Positions 17,675 to 27,093 of a DNA stretch of 46,762 nucleotides are shown here, one piece after another (within the stretch, counting starts at the first letter, position 1; each line of letters begins with the position of its first letter). The notes under the pieces were generated by a model. That model was not told where the DNA came from and did not search any database. It worked only from the letters and a program-made list of their open reading frames with translations. This DNA is from Syntrophomonas sp. UBA4922 (GTDB taxonomy: Bacteria; Bacillota; Syntrophomonadia; Syntrophomonadales; Syntrophomonadaceae). Where the stretch lies: the NCBI GenBank assembly GCA_002398825.1, contig DHBS01000039.1, positions 6,200 through 52,961 of the forward strand. The letters are read 5' to 3'. A program made the translations under genes and the position numbers.

Positions 17675-18514
17675 ATGGGCATACGAATTGTGGCTGACAG
17701 CTGCTGTGATCTCCCTGCAGAGATCATAAAAGATTTTAATATCGGCATAGTACAGCTCCTGGTGCGATTTGGCGAAAGGGTCTATCAGCCTGGAGAGATC
17801 AGCAACAATGATTTTTACCGGCTCATGGAGGCGTCTCCGATCTTGCCGTCCACAACCCAGCCTGCCCTGGAAGAATTGACCCGCGTCTATACAGAGGCAT
17901 TAAGTGATGGATCTCAAGTTCTGGCGATTCATTTTTCATCTGGCATATCCGGTACCTTTCAGGGGGCTCAAGTAGCTCAGAAAATGCTTGACAACCCGAA
18001 TCTGACTGTCTTCGACTCGCGCAAAGCCTCAGTGGGATGCGGTTTGATGGTTTTGGAGGCCGCCCGCATGGCCCAAATCGGCCATGACCTGCAGACCATA
18101 CTGGAGCGCTTGGAGGAGATGCGGCAGCACCTGCAGTGCCTCTTCACGGTGGGGAATATGGAATACCTTATAAAGGGCGGCCGCATATCCCGCAGTAAAG
18201 GGACTCTGGCCAATATTCTCGATATCAAACCGATTTTACATTTTGACCGGGATGGCTACATCATGCCTTTGAATAAAGCCCGGGGGCATAAATCGGCTAT
18301 GCGCAAATTACTGGATATCATGGAGAATCAGGGCGCTGATCTATCTCAACAAACGGTGGGATTGAGTCATGCCAACAGCCCGGAAAGCGCTGAATATTTG
18401 CAGCGGAATATTCTGACCCGGTTCAAGCCGCGTGAGCTGATAGTCGGAGAAATAGGCCCGGTCATCGGCGCCCATGTAGGTCAGGGTACATATGCCATAT
18501 TTTTTGAGTCTTGA
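17675..18514 (+). CDS. DegV family fatty-acid-binding protein (copy 1)
   Basis: A 279-residue DegV protein. It has the N-terminal IVADSCCDLP strand-loop, STTQPA near residue 58 and the SSGISGTFQGA segment that together line the fatty-acid site, and ends GPVIGAHVGQGT. Relatives bind long-chain fatty acids; as FakB they present them to kinase FakA. No fakA gene (DhaK/DhaL-type) is in the window. GAGGT precedes the ATG. A second DegV gene lies at 30723-31553. A terminator follows. Confidence 0.92.
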   Translation: MGIRIVADSCCDLPAEIIKDFNIGIVQLLVRFGERVYQPGEISNNDFYRLMEASPILPSTTQPALEELTRVYTEALSDGSQVLAIHFSSGISGTFQGAQVAQKMLDNPNLTVFDSRKASVGCGLMVLEAARMAQIGHDLQTILERLEEMRQHLQCLFTVGNMEYLIKGGRISRSKGTLANILDIKPILHFDRDGYIMPLNKARGHKSAMRKLLDIMENQGADLSQQTVGLSHANSPESAEYLQRNILTRFKPRELIVGEIGPVIGAHVGQGTYAIFFES

Positions 18515-18531
18515 GGAAGACCACGACCGCT

Positions 18532-18556
18532 CTCCCTCAACGGGGGAGTTTTTTTT
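18532..18556 (+). terminator. Rho-independent terminator after DegV copy 1
   Basis: Stem CTCCC (18532-18536) with GGGAG (18544-18548), then eight T residues. It lies 17 bases after the DegV stop. Confidence 0.8.
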
Positions 18557-18645
18557 GGCCATCTTTCAGGTCAAAGCTCCATTTTTAGGGCTGGGTGTAA
18601 GCAACCGGCAGCGGAATATATATTTATTCGTGGGGGTTATAACAG

Positions 18646-19335
18646 ATGCTGGGAACCTTGATTAATGCTTTGGCTATCGTTTTAGGCGGGCTTTTGGGAT
18701 TATTGTTCCGCAAGGGTATCCCGGAGAATTTCAATCGAACCATTCAGGATGGGCTGGGGATGGTGGTAGTAGCGATCGGCCTGCAATATGCCCTCAAGGC
18801 CGATCATTGGGCTGTCCTGGGCAGCAGTTTGGCTCTCGGTGCGGTGATAGGCGAATGGCAGCAATGGGAACAACGCCTGCAAATATGGGGCGATAAGGTG
18901 CAGCAAGTCTTCCGGGCCGAAGGCAATCGATTTGTAGAGGGTTTTATTGCCGCCAGTCTGCTCTTTTGCGTGGGGGCTATGGGGATAGTGGGAGCGCTTG
19001 AAGACGGGTTGACCGGCAATTACGATGTGTTGAGCGTAAAGGCGTTACTGGACGGCATTTTTGCACTGGTTTTCAGCGCCAACTACGGGGCCGGGGTGGT
19101 ATTTTCATTCCTGCCCGTTCTGATATATCAAGGCACTATCAGTATTGGCGCGGTATGGCTTCAGCCCGTTCTGACGCCTTTGATGATGAACACCATCACC
19201 TCCCTGGGGGGACTGATCATAACTGCCTTGGGACTTAATATCATCGGCGTTACCAGGATTCGCATCGCCAACCTCTTGCCTGCGCTGCTGCTGGCGCCGA
19301 TTATGGTTGGGCTCATGGGGATGGCTGGAAAATAA
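18646..19335 (+). CDS. DUF554 family membrane protein
   Basis: A 229-residue integral membrane protein with about six to seven hydrophobic helices. It matches the DUF554 (YdfK-like) pattern: an N-terminal MLGTLINALAIVLGGLLG segment, a GLGMVVVAIGLQYAL helix, FVEGFIAASLLFCVGAMGIVGALEDG in the middle, and GGLIITALGLNIIG near the end. Function is unknown; a transporter-like role is often guessed. GGGGG lies 9 bases before the ATG. It stands between terminators and gatC. Confidence 0.85.
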   Translation: MLGTLINALAIVLGGLLGLLFRKGIPENFNRTIQDGLGMVVVAIGLQYALKADHWAVLGSSLALGAVIGEWQQWEQRLQIWGDKVQQVFRAEGNRFVEGFIAASLLFCVGAMGIVGALEDGLTGNYDVLSVKALLDGIFALVFSANYGAGVVFSFLPVLIYQGTISIGAVWLQPVLTPLMMNTITSLGGLIITALGLNIIGVTRIRIANLLPALLLAPIMVGLMGMAGK

Positions 19336-19429
19336 GGGTAGGCATGTTGTATTGGTGTTTAGTGACCTGAAATTGATATAATGATATAATATGATGAAAA
19401 AAATTTGACCTGTAAGCGAGGAAAACAGA

Positions 19430-19714
19430 ATGGCTCTAACTATTGCAGAGGTTGAACATGTGGCATTACTGGCGCGTCTCAGCTTGAGCCAGATGGAAAA
19501 GGAACAACTTGCCGAGCAGCTGGGAGCAATCCTGGAGTATGCTGATCGCCTCAAGAAGCTCGATACTGAGAATATAGAACCATTGGACCATATCCTGCCG
19601 GTATCCAACGTATTTCGCGAGGATGCGGTCAAAAGCAGTCCCGACCGGGAAGAGATGCTGGCCAACGCCCCTATGGCAGAAGATGGGCAATATAAAGTGC
19701 CCAAGATTATTTAA
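19430..19714 (+). CDS. gatC: Asp/Glu-tRNA amidotransferase subunit C
   Basis: A 94-residue GatC, the small clamp subunit holding GatA and GatB together. It has the typical VEHVALLARLSLSQMEKE start, the EYADRLKKLDTENIEPLDH middle and the REDAV segment. GAGG precedes the ATG, and a TATAAT-like box at 19385-19390 may be the operon promoter. It leads the gatCAB operon; gatA starts 12 bases after its stop. Confidence 0.95.
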   Translation: MALTIAEVEHVALLARLSLSQMEKEQLAEQLGAILEYADRLKKLDTENIEPLDHILPVSNVFREDAVKSSPDREEMLANAPMAEDGQYKVPKII

Positions 19715-19726
19715 AGGGGTGATAAG

Positions 19727-21181
19727 GTGCAGCTTTGTGATTTAACAATTCATCAATTGAAAACCCGCCTGGAAAAAAAAGAAATCACTTCCGAAGAGAT
19801 TTTGGACTCCTGTCTGGGGCGAATTAAGGAAGTCGAACCTGATGTGCGGGCATTTATTACTCTTCTGGAGGATAATGCCCGGAACAGCGCCCGTCTTGTC
19901 GACAAACAGGGTAATTACCGGGGCCTGTCAGGGATTCCCTATGGCTTAAAAGATATATTCTGCACCCGCGGGGTATTAACCACCTGCGCTTCCAGGATTT
20001 TGGAAAATTTTGTGCCCAATTACGATGCAACCGTGGCTGGACGCCTGATTGAAGCCGGCGGCATTATGGTGGGTAAGCTGAATATGGACGAGTTTGCCAT
20101 GGGCTCTTCCACAGAACAATCAGCCTTTTTCCCCACCCACAACCCCTGGGACCACAGCAGGGTGCCGGGGGGGTCGTCAGGGGGATCTGCTGCCGCAGTA
20201 GCGGCGGGTGAAATCCCCTTCAGCCTGGGGACCGACACCGGAGGCTCTATCCGCCAACCCGCATCCTACTGTGGGGTGGTCGGGTTGAAACCGACCTATG
20301 GCCGGGTTTCCCGCTGGGGGGTAATCGCCTATGCTTCATCACTTGATCAGGTGGGGGTTTTTACCCGCGATGTAGCCGACTGTGCCCTGGTGCTGCAAAC
20401 CATTGCCGGACATGACCCCCTGGATTCGACCAGTATCGATATAGCGGTTCCTGATTACGCGGAGAGTTTGCAAAATGATATCAAGGGCCTGAAGATCGCC
20501 TATCCCCGCGAATATTTCCAGCAAGGGGTCAATGATGAGGTGAAGTCGGCCGTAGTGCAGGCCTTAAAAACCTATGATTCCCTGGGGGCGGTCATAGACG
20601 AAGTCTCCTTGCCCCACAGCGAATATGCCTTGCCGGCCTATTATCTGGTGGCCACCGCTGAGGCCAGCGCCAATTTGGCCAGGTATGACGGGGTCAGGTA
20701 TGGGCTGCGGGATTTCTCAGCGGAGAATGTGGTGGACATGTTCTCCCAAAGCCGGGCTCTGGGATTCGGGTCCGATGTCAAACGCCGCATCATGTTGGGG
20801 ACCTATGCGCTGAGTTCGGGTTATTACGATGCCTACTACCTTAAAGCTTTAAAGGTTCGCCGCCTTTTGAAGAATGACTTCGACAGAGTGTTTGAGGATT
20901 TCGATGTAATAGCGGCTCCAACCGCTCCTACCGTGGCTTTTAAACTGGGAGAACAGACCGGAGACCCATTGACGCTATATATGAATGATATTCTGACCGT
21001 TCCCATTAATATGGCCGGTTTACCGGGAATGTCAATTCCCTGCGGCTTCGCCGGGGGGATGCCGGTAGGCATGCAGTTGATCGGCAAGCCCTTTGATGAA
21101 GGAACTATCATTAAGGCGGCGTATGCGTTTGAACAGGCTACCAGCTTCCATTTGGCCAGACCCGGTTTGGGGGTGAAATAG
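19727..21181 (+). CDS. gatA: Asp/Glu-tRNA amidotransferase subunit A
   Basis: A 484-residue amidase that frees ammonia from glutamine for transamidation of Glu-tRNA(Gln) or Asp-tRNA(Asn). The Ser-cisSer-Lys catalytic set is visible: Lys in GIPYGLKDIF and the serines in GGSSGGSAAAVAAG with GTDTGGSIRQPA. The start is GTG after AGGGGTGATAAG. Its TAG stop overlaps the gatB GTG by one base (TAGTG), implying translational coupling. Its presence indicates that Gln-tRNA and/or Asn-tRNA is made by the indirect route. Confidence 0.97.
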   Translation: MQLCDLTIHQLKTRLEKKEITSEEILDSCLGRIKEVEPDVRAFITLLEDNARNSARLVDKQGNYRGLSGIPYGLKDIFCTRGVLTTCASRILENFVPNYDATVAGRLIEAGGIMVGKLNMDEFAMGSSTEQSAFFPTHNPWDHSRVPGGSSGGSAAAVAAGEIPFSLGTDTGGSIRQPASYCGVVGLKPTYGRVSRWGVIAYASSLDQVGVFTRDVADCALVLQTIAGHDPLDSTSIDIAVPDYAESLQNDIKGLKIAYPREYFQQGVNDEVKSAVVQALKTYDSLGAVIDEVSLPHSEYALPAYYLVATAEASANLARYDGVRYGLRDFSAENVVDMFSQSRALGFGSDVKRRIMLGTYALSSGYYDAYYLKALKVRRLLKNDFDRVFEDFDVIAAPTAPTVAFKLGEQTGDPLTLYMNDILTVPINMAGLPGMSIPCGFAGGMPVGMQLIGKPFDEGTIIKAAYAFEQATSFHLARPGLGVK

Positions 21182-22632
21182 TGGAAAAGTACGATTACGA
21201 GATTGTTATAGGTTTGGAAGTTCATGTGGAACTGAAAACCAAAACCAAGATATTCTGCGCTTGCTCGAACAGCTTCGGAGCCGAGCCGAACACCAATGTA
21301 TGCCCGGTTTGCTCAGGCTTTCCCGGCATGCTTCCGGTATTGAACCAGCAAGTAGTGGACTACGCCATTCGGGCCGGCTTGGCCTTGAATTGTGAAATTT
21401 CTCCCTATAGCAAGTTTGACCGCAAGAATTACTTCTATCCGGATCTGCCCAAGGCTTATCAAATCTCGCAATTTGATCTGCCCATTTGCCTCAACGGTTA
21501 TCTGGACATTTATGTTGAGGGCCGGACCAAGCGGATCGGTATTGTCCGGGCGCACATGGAAGAGGATGCCGGCAAATTAGTGCATCAGGGCAGCATCACT
21601 CAGACCGCCTTCTCACTGGTGGACTTGAACCGCTCCGGGGTCCCATTGTTGGAGATAGTATCCCAGCCTGATATGAGAAGCGCCGCAGAAGCCCGGGAAT
21701 ATTTGGAAAAGCTGCGCTCCACCATGCTGTTTGCGGGGGTATCCGATTGCAAGATGCAGGAAGGGTCTCTGCGCTGCGACGCCAATGTCTCGGTAAGGCC
21801 CTGGGGCGAGGCGAAACTGGGGACCAGAACCGAAATTAAGAATCTCAACTCTTTTCGGGCTCTGGAAAAGGCTATAGAATATGAAGCCCGGAGGCAGATG
21901 GATGCCCTGGATGACGGTGAGCTCATCGTGCAGGAAACCCGCACCTGGGATGAGGAGAAACAGGTCACGCGCTCCATGCGCAGCAAGGAAGAGGCCCATG
22001 ACTATCGATATTTCCCGGAGCCGGACCTGCCGCCTCTGATGATCAGCCCAGAATGGGTGGAGAGTATTGCCCGGGAGATGCCGGAACTGCCTCATCAGGC
22101 CCAGCAGAGATTGATGGATGAATATGGGCTGCCGCCTTATGACGTGGCCATTTTAACCTCAACTCCGGAATACCTGGCTTACTTTGACCAGTGCGTAGTT
22201 GATTTTTCCCAGCCCAAAGCCGTAGCCAACTGGATGATGGGCGAGTTAAACAAATATCTTAACCAGAGCAATATGGAGATTTCAGCTTGCCTGGTTCAGC
22301 CCGGTCATTTGGCAGCCCTGTTGAAAATGGTTGATGAAGGTACTATTAGCGGTAAAATGGCCAAAGACATATTTGCTGAAATGTTTGCCAGCGGAAATGA
22401 ACCGCAGGGAATTGTCAAGGAAAAAGGCCTGGCTCAGATATCGGATCAAGATACCTTGATTGCTATGATAGAAGAGGTTTTAAAGGCCAATCCCAAAGTG
22501 GTTGAAGACTACCTGGGCGGCAAGCAAAAAGCGGCCGGGTTTTTAGTAGGGCAGGTTATGAAGGCCACCAAAGGCCAGGCCAATCCCACCCTGGTGAATC
22601 AATTAATTGATAAGTGTTTGTCGGCCCAATAG
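21181..22632 (+). CDS. gatB: Asp/Glu-tRNA amidotransferase subunit B
   Basis: A 483-residue GatB, the kinase/transamidase subunit that activates the misacylated tRNA. It has IGLEVHVELKTKTKIFC and the zinc-type cysteines in CACSNSF...CPVCSGFPG, RSGVPLLEIVSQPD, RCDANVSVRP, and a C-terminal helical YqeY-like tail (GKMAKDIFAEM...NPKVVEDYLGGK). The start is GTG. It ends the gatCAB operon; the citrate operon begins 73 bases later with no clear terminator between. Confidence 0.97.
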   Translation: MEKYDYEIVIGLEVHVELKTKTKIFCACSNSFGAEPNTNVCPVCSGFPGMLPVLNQQVVDYAIRAGLALNCEISPYSKFDRKNYFYPDLPKAYQISQFDLPICLNGYLDIYVEGRTKRIGIVRAHMEEDAGKLVHQGSITQTAFSLVDLNRSGVPLLEIVSQPDMRSAAEAREYLEKLRSTMLFAGVSDCKMQEGSLRCDANVSVRPWGEAKLGTRTEIKNLNSFRALEKAIEYEARRQMDALDDGELIVQETRTWDEEKQVTRSMRSKEEAHDYRYFPEPDLPPLMISPEWVESIAREMPELPHQAQQRLMDEYGLPPYDVAILTSTPEYLAYFDQCVVDFSQPKAVANWMMGELNKYLNQSNMEISACLVQPGHLAALLKMVDEGTISGKMAKDIFAEMFASGNEPQGIVKEKGLAQISDQDTLIAMIEEVLKANPKVVEDYLGGKQKAAGFLVGQVMKATKGQANPTLVNQLIDKCLSAQ

Positions 22633-22705
22633 TGTAATAGATAGACCAATATTCAAGTGATGGGGAAACCTGACCCTGAAAGGGTAAGAGAGGAGTGAAT
22701 CTTAT

Positions 22706-23899
22706 ATGGATATAGACAGAGGCCGAGAATGGTTTATGGATGAAAACGCTAAAATCAGCATCGTAGATACTACCCTGCGCGATGGGGAGCAAACCGCAGG
22801 GGTAGTCTTTGCCAACGCGGAGAAGGTAAGAATTGCCAAGTTTCTTGACAGTGTTGGGATTGATCAAATTGAAGCCGGTATACCGGTTATGGGCGGTTTC
22901 GAAAAGGAGTGCATCAAACAGATTGTCAGCCTGGGGCTCAAAGCCAGCGTTATGGCCTGGAATCGGGCGGTGATCTCCGACATCAAGGAATCCATCTGCT
23001 GCGGCGTTGACGCTGTAGCTATATCTATTTCTACATCCGACATCCATATCGAACACAAACTGCAGACTACCCGGCAGGATGTGTTAAACCGCATGCAGCA
23101 GGCCTGCGAATTTGCTAAAGACCAAGGCATGTACGTCTCGGTTAATGCTGAAGATGCCTCCAGGTCCAATCCGGAATTCTTGACCGAATTTGCCCTGGTG
23201 GCCAAACATGCCGGGGCTGACCGCTTAAGGTTCTGCGACACCGTGGGTATACTGACCCCGCTGACCACCTATCGCTATATTAAGACCCTGATCGATGCGG
23301 TAGGCATCGATGTGGAAATGCACACTCATAATGATTTCGGTATGGCGACTGCCAATGCCCTGTCGGGTGTCTATGCCGGGGCTAAGTATGTGGGGGTTAC
23401 CATAAATGGTTTGGGAGAACGGGCGGGCAACACCTGCCTGCAGGAAATGATTATGGTTTTAAAGTACCTCATAGGCATGAAATTGCCTTACAACACCACC
23501 ATCTTCAGGGAAGTGGCGGAATATGTAGCCCGGGCTTCAGGAAGGATATTGCCGGTCAATAAACCCATAGTAGGGCGCAACATATTTTTCCATGAATCCG
23601 GAATTCACGGTGACGGGGTTCTCAAGAATCCCCTTACCTACGAGGTGTTTTCACCGGAAGAGGTCGGTTTAGAGCGGCAGATCGTCATCGGCAAGCATTC
23701 CGGATCAGCCGCGGTGGCCTCCAAATTTACGAAAGAATATGGCATTGAACTTTCCAAAAAAGAAGCCGAGGAATTATTGGGAAAGGTGCGCCAGATGGCC
23801 ATCGATCTCAAGAGATCATTGTTTGACAAAGAATTGATGTACATCTATGAAGACTATATCAAAGGAAGAGGGGACCGCTTTGGGCAAGACAATAGCTGA
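22706..23899 (+). CDS. Probable Re-citrate synthase (homocitrate/isopropylmalate synthase family)
   Basis: A 397-residue DRE-TIM aldolase with the family signature VDTTLRDGEQT, the metal-binding HTHNDFGMATAN and the NGLGERAGN loop. By family alone it could be homocitrate synthase (NifV/AksA type). The operon argues otherwise: aconitase subunits and a clear NADP isocitrate dehydrogenase follow, so it most likely condenses acetyl-CoA and oxaloacetate, as shown for the Re-stereospecific citrate synthase of Clostridium kluyveri. GAGGAG lies 10 bases before the ATG, though a second ATG at 22736 is possible. Its 3' end overlaps the aconitase start by 20 bases. No Si-type (gltA) synthase is in the window. 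No nif genes are adjacent. Confidence 0.8.
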   Translation: MDIDRGREWFMDENAKISIVDTTLRDGEQTAGVVFANAEKVRIAKFLDSVGIDQIEAGIPVMGGFEKECIKQIVSLGLKASVMAWNRAVISDIKESICCGVDAVAISISTSDIHIEHKLQTTRQDVLNRMQQACEFAKDQGMYVSVNAEDASRSNPEFLTEFALVAKHAGADRLRFCDTVGILTPLTTYRYIKTLIDAVGIDVEMHTHNDFGMATANALSGVYAGAKYVGVTINGLGERAGNTCLQEMIMVLKYLIGMKLPYNTTIFREVAEYVARASGRILPVNKPIVGRNIFFHESGIHGDGVLKNPLTYEVFSPEEVGLERQIVIGKHSGSAAVASKFTKEYGIELSKKEAEELLGKVRQMAIDLKRSLFDKELMYIYEDYIKGRGDRFGQDNS

Positions 23900-25136
23900 G
23901 AAGATTCTGTCGTTAAAGAGCGGCCAGGATGCCAGAGCCAATGATATCGTGGTGGCTGACCTGGACTTCATAATGGGGCAGGATGGCACTTCACCGCTGG
24001 CCATTCAGGCCTTTCAGGAAATGGAAGCCAAAAAGGTGTTTGACCCGGCAAAGATCGCTATGGTCATTGACCACAGTGCTCCCAGCCCTTTACAGGGGGT
24101 GTCGGAACTGCATGATCAGATGCGCCGGTTCGCCGATCAGCAGGGTATTTTCCTTTATGACATCGGAGAAGGCGTATGCCATCAGCTGGTGCCGGAGCAG
24201 GGCCATGTGGTTTCAGGCGACCTGGTTATTGGAGCTGATTCACATACCTGCACTTACGGGGCTATCAACGCCTTTTCCACCGGAGTCGGATCAACCGACC
24301 TGGCGGCCGGCTTAATTTCCGGGAAGTTGTGGTTTAAGGTCCCCGAAACCTTCAAATTCGTGGTTAATGGTACTTTGCCTCCCGGGGTTTACTCTAAAGA
24401 CTTGATACTCCATCTGATTGGAGATGTGACTGCAGATGGCGCTACCTATATGGCTGCCGAATATGTCGGCCCGGCCATTGACGCCCTATCCGTCGAAGCC
24501 CGTTTCACCATCAGCAATATGGCCATTGAAATGGGCGCCAAGGTGGGCCTGATGGAAGCTGATGACAAAACCCGGGCCTGGGTCGAAGAACATGGCAAAC
24601 GCCCCTTCGCTCCGGTGAAGGCCGATCCCGACGCAGTTTACGCCCAGGTCAAGGAATACGATGTTTCCAATCTGGAGCCCCAGGTTGCCAAACCGCATAC
24701 CGTCGACAATGTCTCCCCGATCACTGAAGTAGCGGGAACACCCATTCAGCAAGGGGTTATCGGCACTTGCACCAACGGGCGCATTGAGGATCTGCGCATT
24801 GCCGCAGCCATACTGAAAGGGCGGCGGATTCGCCCCGGGGTTCGCCTCATCGTAGCCCCTTCTTCACGGCAGGTGATGCTGCAGGCTATTCGCGAGGGGC
24901 TTCTGGAGACTTTCGTGGAATCCGGCGCAGCCGTGGTAACACCGGGTTGCGGTCCTTGCGTTGGCACCCACAATGGTGTGCCGTCTGACGGCGAAAATGT
25001 GATCTCAACTGCCAACCGCAATTTCAAAGGACGCATGGGGAACAACAAGGCATTTATATATCTGGCATCCCCGGCCACAGTAGCAGCTTCGGTGTTGACC
25101 GGTGTCATTACTGACCCCCGGGACTATATTAAATAA
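23880..25136 (+). CDS. Aconitase/isopropylmalate isomerase-type large subunit
   Basis: About 418 residues of the LeuC/AcnA-like iron-sulfur hydro-lyase family, archaeal-type 3-isopropylmalate dehydratase/homoaconitase branch. The [4Fe-4S] cysteines appear in GTCTNGR and PGCGPCVGTHNG, with GADSHTCTYGA upstream. TTG 23880 is preferred over ATG 23847 because GAGGGGAC precedes it and it gives the usual MGKTIAEKIL beginning. It overlaps the synthase gene by 20 bases, implying coupled translation. In this operon it most likely isomerises citrate to isocitrate together with the next gene. On sequence alone a LeuC or homoaconitase role cannot be excluded; no leuB/leuA set is present. Confidence 0.85.
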   Translation: MGKTIAEKILSLKSGQDARANDIVVADLDFIMGQDGTSPLAIQAFQEMEAKKVFDPAKIAMVIDHSAPSPLQGVSELHDQMRRFADQQGIFLYDIGEGVCHQLVPEQGHVVSGDLVIGADSHTCTYGAINAFSTGVGSTDLAAGLISGKLWFKVPETFKFVVNGTLPPGVYSKDLILHLIGDVTADGATYMAAEYVGPAIDALSVEARFTISNMAIEMGAKVGLMEADDKTRAWVEEHGKRPFAPVKADPDAVYAQVKEYDVSNLEPQVAKPHTVDNVSPITEVAGTPIQQGVIGTCTNGRIEDLRIAAAILKGRRIRPGVRLIVAPSSRQVMLQAIREGLLETFVESGAAVVTPGCGPCVGTHNGVPSDGENVISTANRNFKGRMGNNKAFIYLASPATVAASVLTGVITDPRDYIK

Positions 25137-25154
25137 GGTGAGGAGGCCGAGCAG

Positions 25155-25655
25155 TTGAGTTTACGCGGTAAAAGCCATAAATTTGGGGATGATGTTAACA
25201 CCGATTACATCATTTCGGGAAGACATAAATTTAAAACCCTCGATATGAAAGAATTGGCCAAACATGTTATGGAGGACCTGGACCCCGATTTCTACAACAA
25301 GGTGAGCAAAGGCGACTTTATCGTGGCGGGGCGGAACTTCGGTTGCGGATCATCCCGGGAACAAGCCCCTTTGGCGATTATCAATGCTGACATCAGTGTG
25401 GTTCTGGCCAAGTCCTTTGCCCGCATATTCTATCGTAATTGCATCAATACCGGCCTGCCTCTGGTAGAATGCAACACTGACTTGATCGATGCCGGTGATG
25501 AATTAGATATAGATCTGCAAGCCGGTGTGGTGCACAATCTCACCAAGAACATTGATATACCCACCACCCCATTGCCGGCGGTTATGCTCAAGATCCTCTC
25601 CGACGGCGGTTTGGTCGAGCATTTCAAGAAATACGGCACTTTCAATTTCGACTAG
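25155..25655 (+). CDS. Aconitase/isopropylmalate isomerase-type small subunit
   Basis: A 166-residue swivelling subunit of the LeuD type. It has GDDVNTDYIISGRHKF at the start and the substrate-binding GRNFGCGSSREQAP loop. Together with the upstream large subunit it makes the complete enzyme. The start is TTG with AGGAGG 8 bases before it, and it follows the large subunit by 18 bases. Confidence 0.9.
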   Translation: MSLRGKSHKFGDDVNTDYIISGRHKFKTLDMKELAKHVMEDLDPDFYNKVSKGDFIVAGRNFGCGSSREQAPLAIINADISVVLAKSFARIFYRNCINTGLPLVECNTDLIDAGDELDIDLQAGVVHNLTKNIDIPTTPLPAVMLKILSDGGLVEHFKKYGTFNFD

Positions 25656-25723
25656 GGAGCCTCTCCGGGTATCTAGTCCAATCCTATTTATGACAGGCGA
25701 ATTTATGAGGAGGTTATTTGTAT

Positions 25724-26998
25724 ATGACTCTCACCCCGGGCGAAAAGATCACGGTTAAGGATGGTGTCTTACATGTGCCTGACCATCCCATAATTCCTTT
25801 TATCATAGGGGATGGAACCGGCCCCGATATATGGGCGGCGGCTTCACGAGTCCTGGATGCGGCGGTAGATAAGGCCTATCAGGGCCGCCGTAGTGTTGTC
25901 TGGAATGAGGTTTTGGCGGGAGAGAAGGCCTTTAATCTCACCGGCGAATGGCTGCCGCCGGAGACCCTGGATGTTATCCGCGAATATATCATTGCCATCA
26001 AAGGACCGCTTACCACTCCGATTGGAGGAGGCATACGCTCCCTGAATGTAGCCTTGCGTCAGGAGCTGGACCTATATGTGTGCCTGCGCCCGGTGCGTTA
26101 TTTCCCGGGGGTGCCGTCACCGGTCAAGAAGCCGGAGGATACCGACATGGTCATCTTCCGGGAGAACACCGAGGACATCTATGCCGGTATCGAGTATTCC
26201 CACGACTCGGCTGAAGCCAGGAAATTGATCGACTTCCTGCAACGGGAACTGGGTGTTACCAAGATACGCTTCCCGGAAAGCTCAGGCATGGGAATCAAAC
26301 CGGTTTCCGAACAAGGCAGCCAGCGCCTGGTACGGGCTGCCATCCAATATGCCCTGGAAAACGGGCGCAAAAGTGTAACCCTGGTCCATAAAGGCAACAT
26401 CATGAAATATACCGAAGGCGCGTTTAAAAACTGGGGTTATGAGCTGGCTGAAAGCGAGTTTGGCTCCAGGGTGTTCACCTGGGCGGAGTATGACCGCATC
26501 AAGGATGAACTGGGCGGCGACGCCGCTGATGCGGCCCAGGCCGAAGCGGAAAAGGCCGGCAAAATAATCATCAAGGATGCTATTGCGGATATCTTCCTGC
26601 AGCAGATATTGACCCGGCCGCGTGAATTCGATGTGGTGGCCACCTTAAACCTCAACGGCGATTATATTTCAGACGCCCTGGCGGCACAGGTAGGCGGCAT
26701 CGGCATCGCCCCCGGGGCTAACATCAACTATGTGACCGGGCATGCCATTTTTGAGGCCACCCACGGAACCGCACCCAAGTACGCCGGTCTGGATAAAGTC
26801 AATCCTTCCTCGGTGATACTGTCCGGGGAGATGATGCTGCGCCATTTGCAATGGAATGAGGCCGCTGATCTGATCATAGCGGCGGTGGAAAAGACCATCG
26901 CCGGCAAAGTGGTGACTTACGACTTCGCCCGACTGATGGAAGGGGCCACCGAGGTTAAATGCTCACAGTTTGCGGATGAATTGATAAAGAATATGTAA
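25724..26998 (+). CDS. icd: NADP-dependent isocitrate dehydrogenase
   Basis: About 424 residues, close to E. coli Icd throughout. It has IKGPLTTPIGGGIRSLNVALRQ (with the serine matching E. coli Ser113), FRENTEDIYAGIEY and HGTAPKYAGLDKV. Residues matching the E. coli NADP set (Lys344, Tyr345, Val351, Tyr391, Arg395) are all kept, in KYAGLDKV and VVTYDFARL, so NADP use is predicted. A region near residue 255-280 (DELGGDAADAAQAEAEKAG) is longer than in E. coli. ATG 25724 or TTG 25718 could be the start; AGGAGG lies just before both. It closes the operon that makes 2-oxoglutarate for glutamate synthesis. Confidence 0.95.
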   Translation: MTLTPGEKITVKDGVLHVPDHPIIPFIIGDGTGPDIWAAASRVLDAAVDKAYQGRRSVVWNEVLAGEKAFNLTGEWLPPETLDVIREYIIAIKGPLTTPIGGGIRSLNVALRQELDLYVCLRPVRYFPGVPSPVKKPEDTDMVIFRENTEDIYAGIEYSHDSAEARKLIDFLQRELGVTKIRFPESSGMGIKPVSEQGSQRLVRAAIQYALENGRKSVTLVHKGNIMKYTEGAFKNWGYELAESEFGSRVFTWAEYDRIKDELGGDAADAAQAEAEKAGKIIIKDAIADIFLQQILTRPREFDVVATLNLNGDYISDALAAQVGGIGIAPGANINYVTGHAIFEATHGTAPKYAGLDKVNPSSVILSGEMMLRHLQWNEAADLIIAAVEKTIAGKVVTYDFARLMEGATEVKCSQFADELIKNM

Positions 26999-27027
26999 AG
27001 CCGGTGGCATTAGGAAGCGATTTACAT

Positions 27028-27052
27028 GGGACGGTTGGGAAACCGTCCCTTT
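27028..27052 (+). terminator. Rho-independent terminator of the citrate operon
   Basis: A perfect 9-bp stem (GGGACGGTT / AACCGTCCC), loop GGGA, then TTT. It lies 30 bases after the icd stop and 42 bases before the convergent MTHFR-fusion gene. Confidence 0.8.
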
Positions 27053-27093
27053 ATCATCCTGAGCTGTCCACAACTAGCCCGGGAGTAGCTCCA

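Noticed and set aside
22706..25655. Lysine (homocitrate/homoaconitate) or NifV pathway for the synthase and aconitase genes
   Set aside because: The operon ends in an Icd with isocitrate- and NADP-type residues, not a homoisocitrate dehydrogenase, and no nif genes are present. Kept only as an alternative.
22706..25655. Leucine biosynthesis assignment (leuA, leuC, leuD)
   Set aside because: No leuB, ilv genes or leucine leader; icd is in place of leuB.
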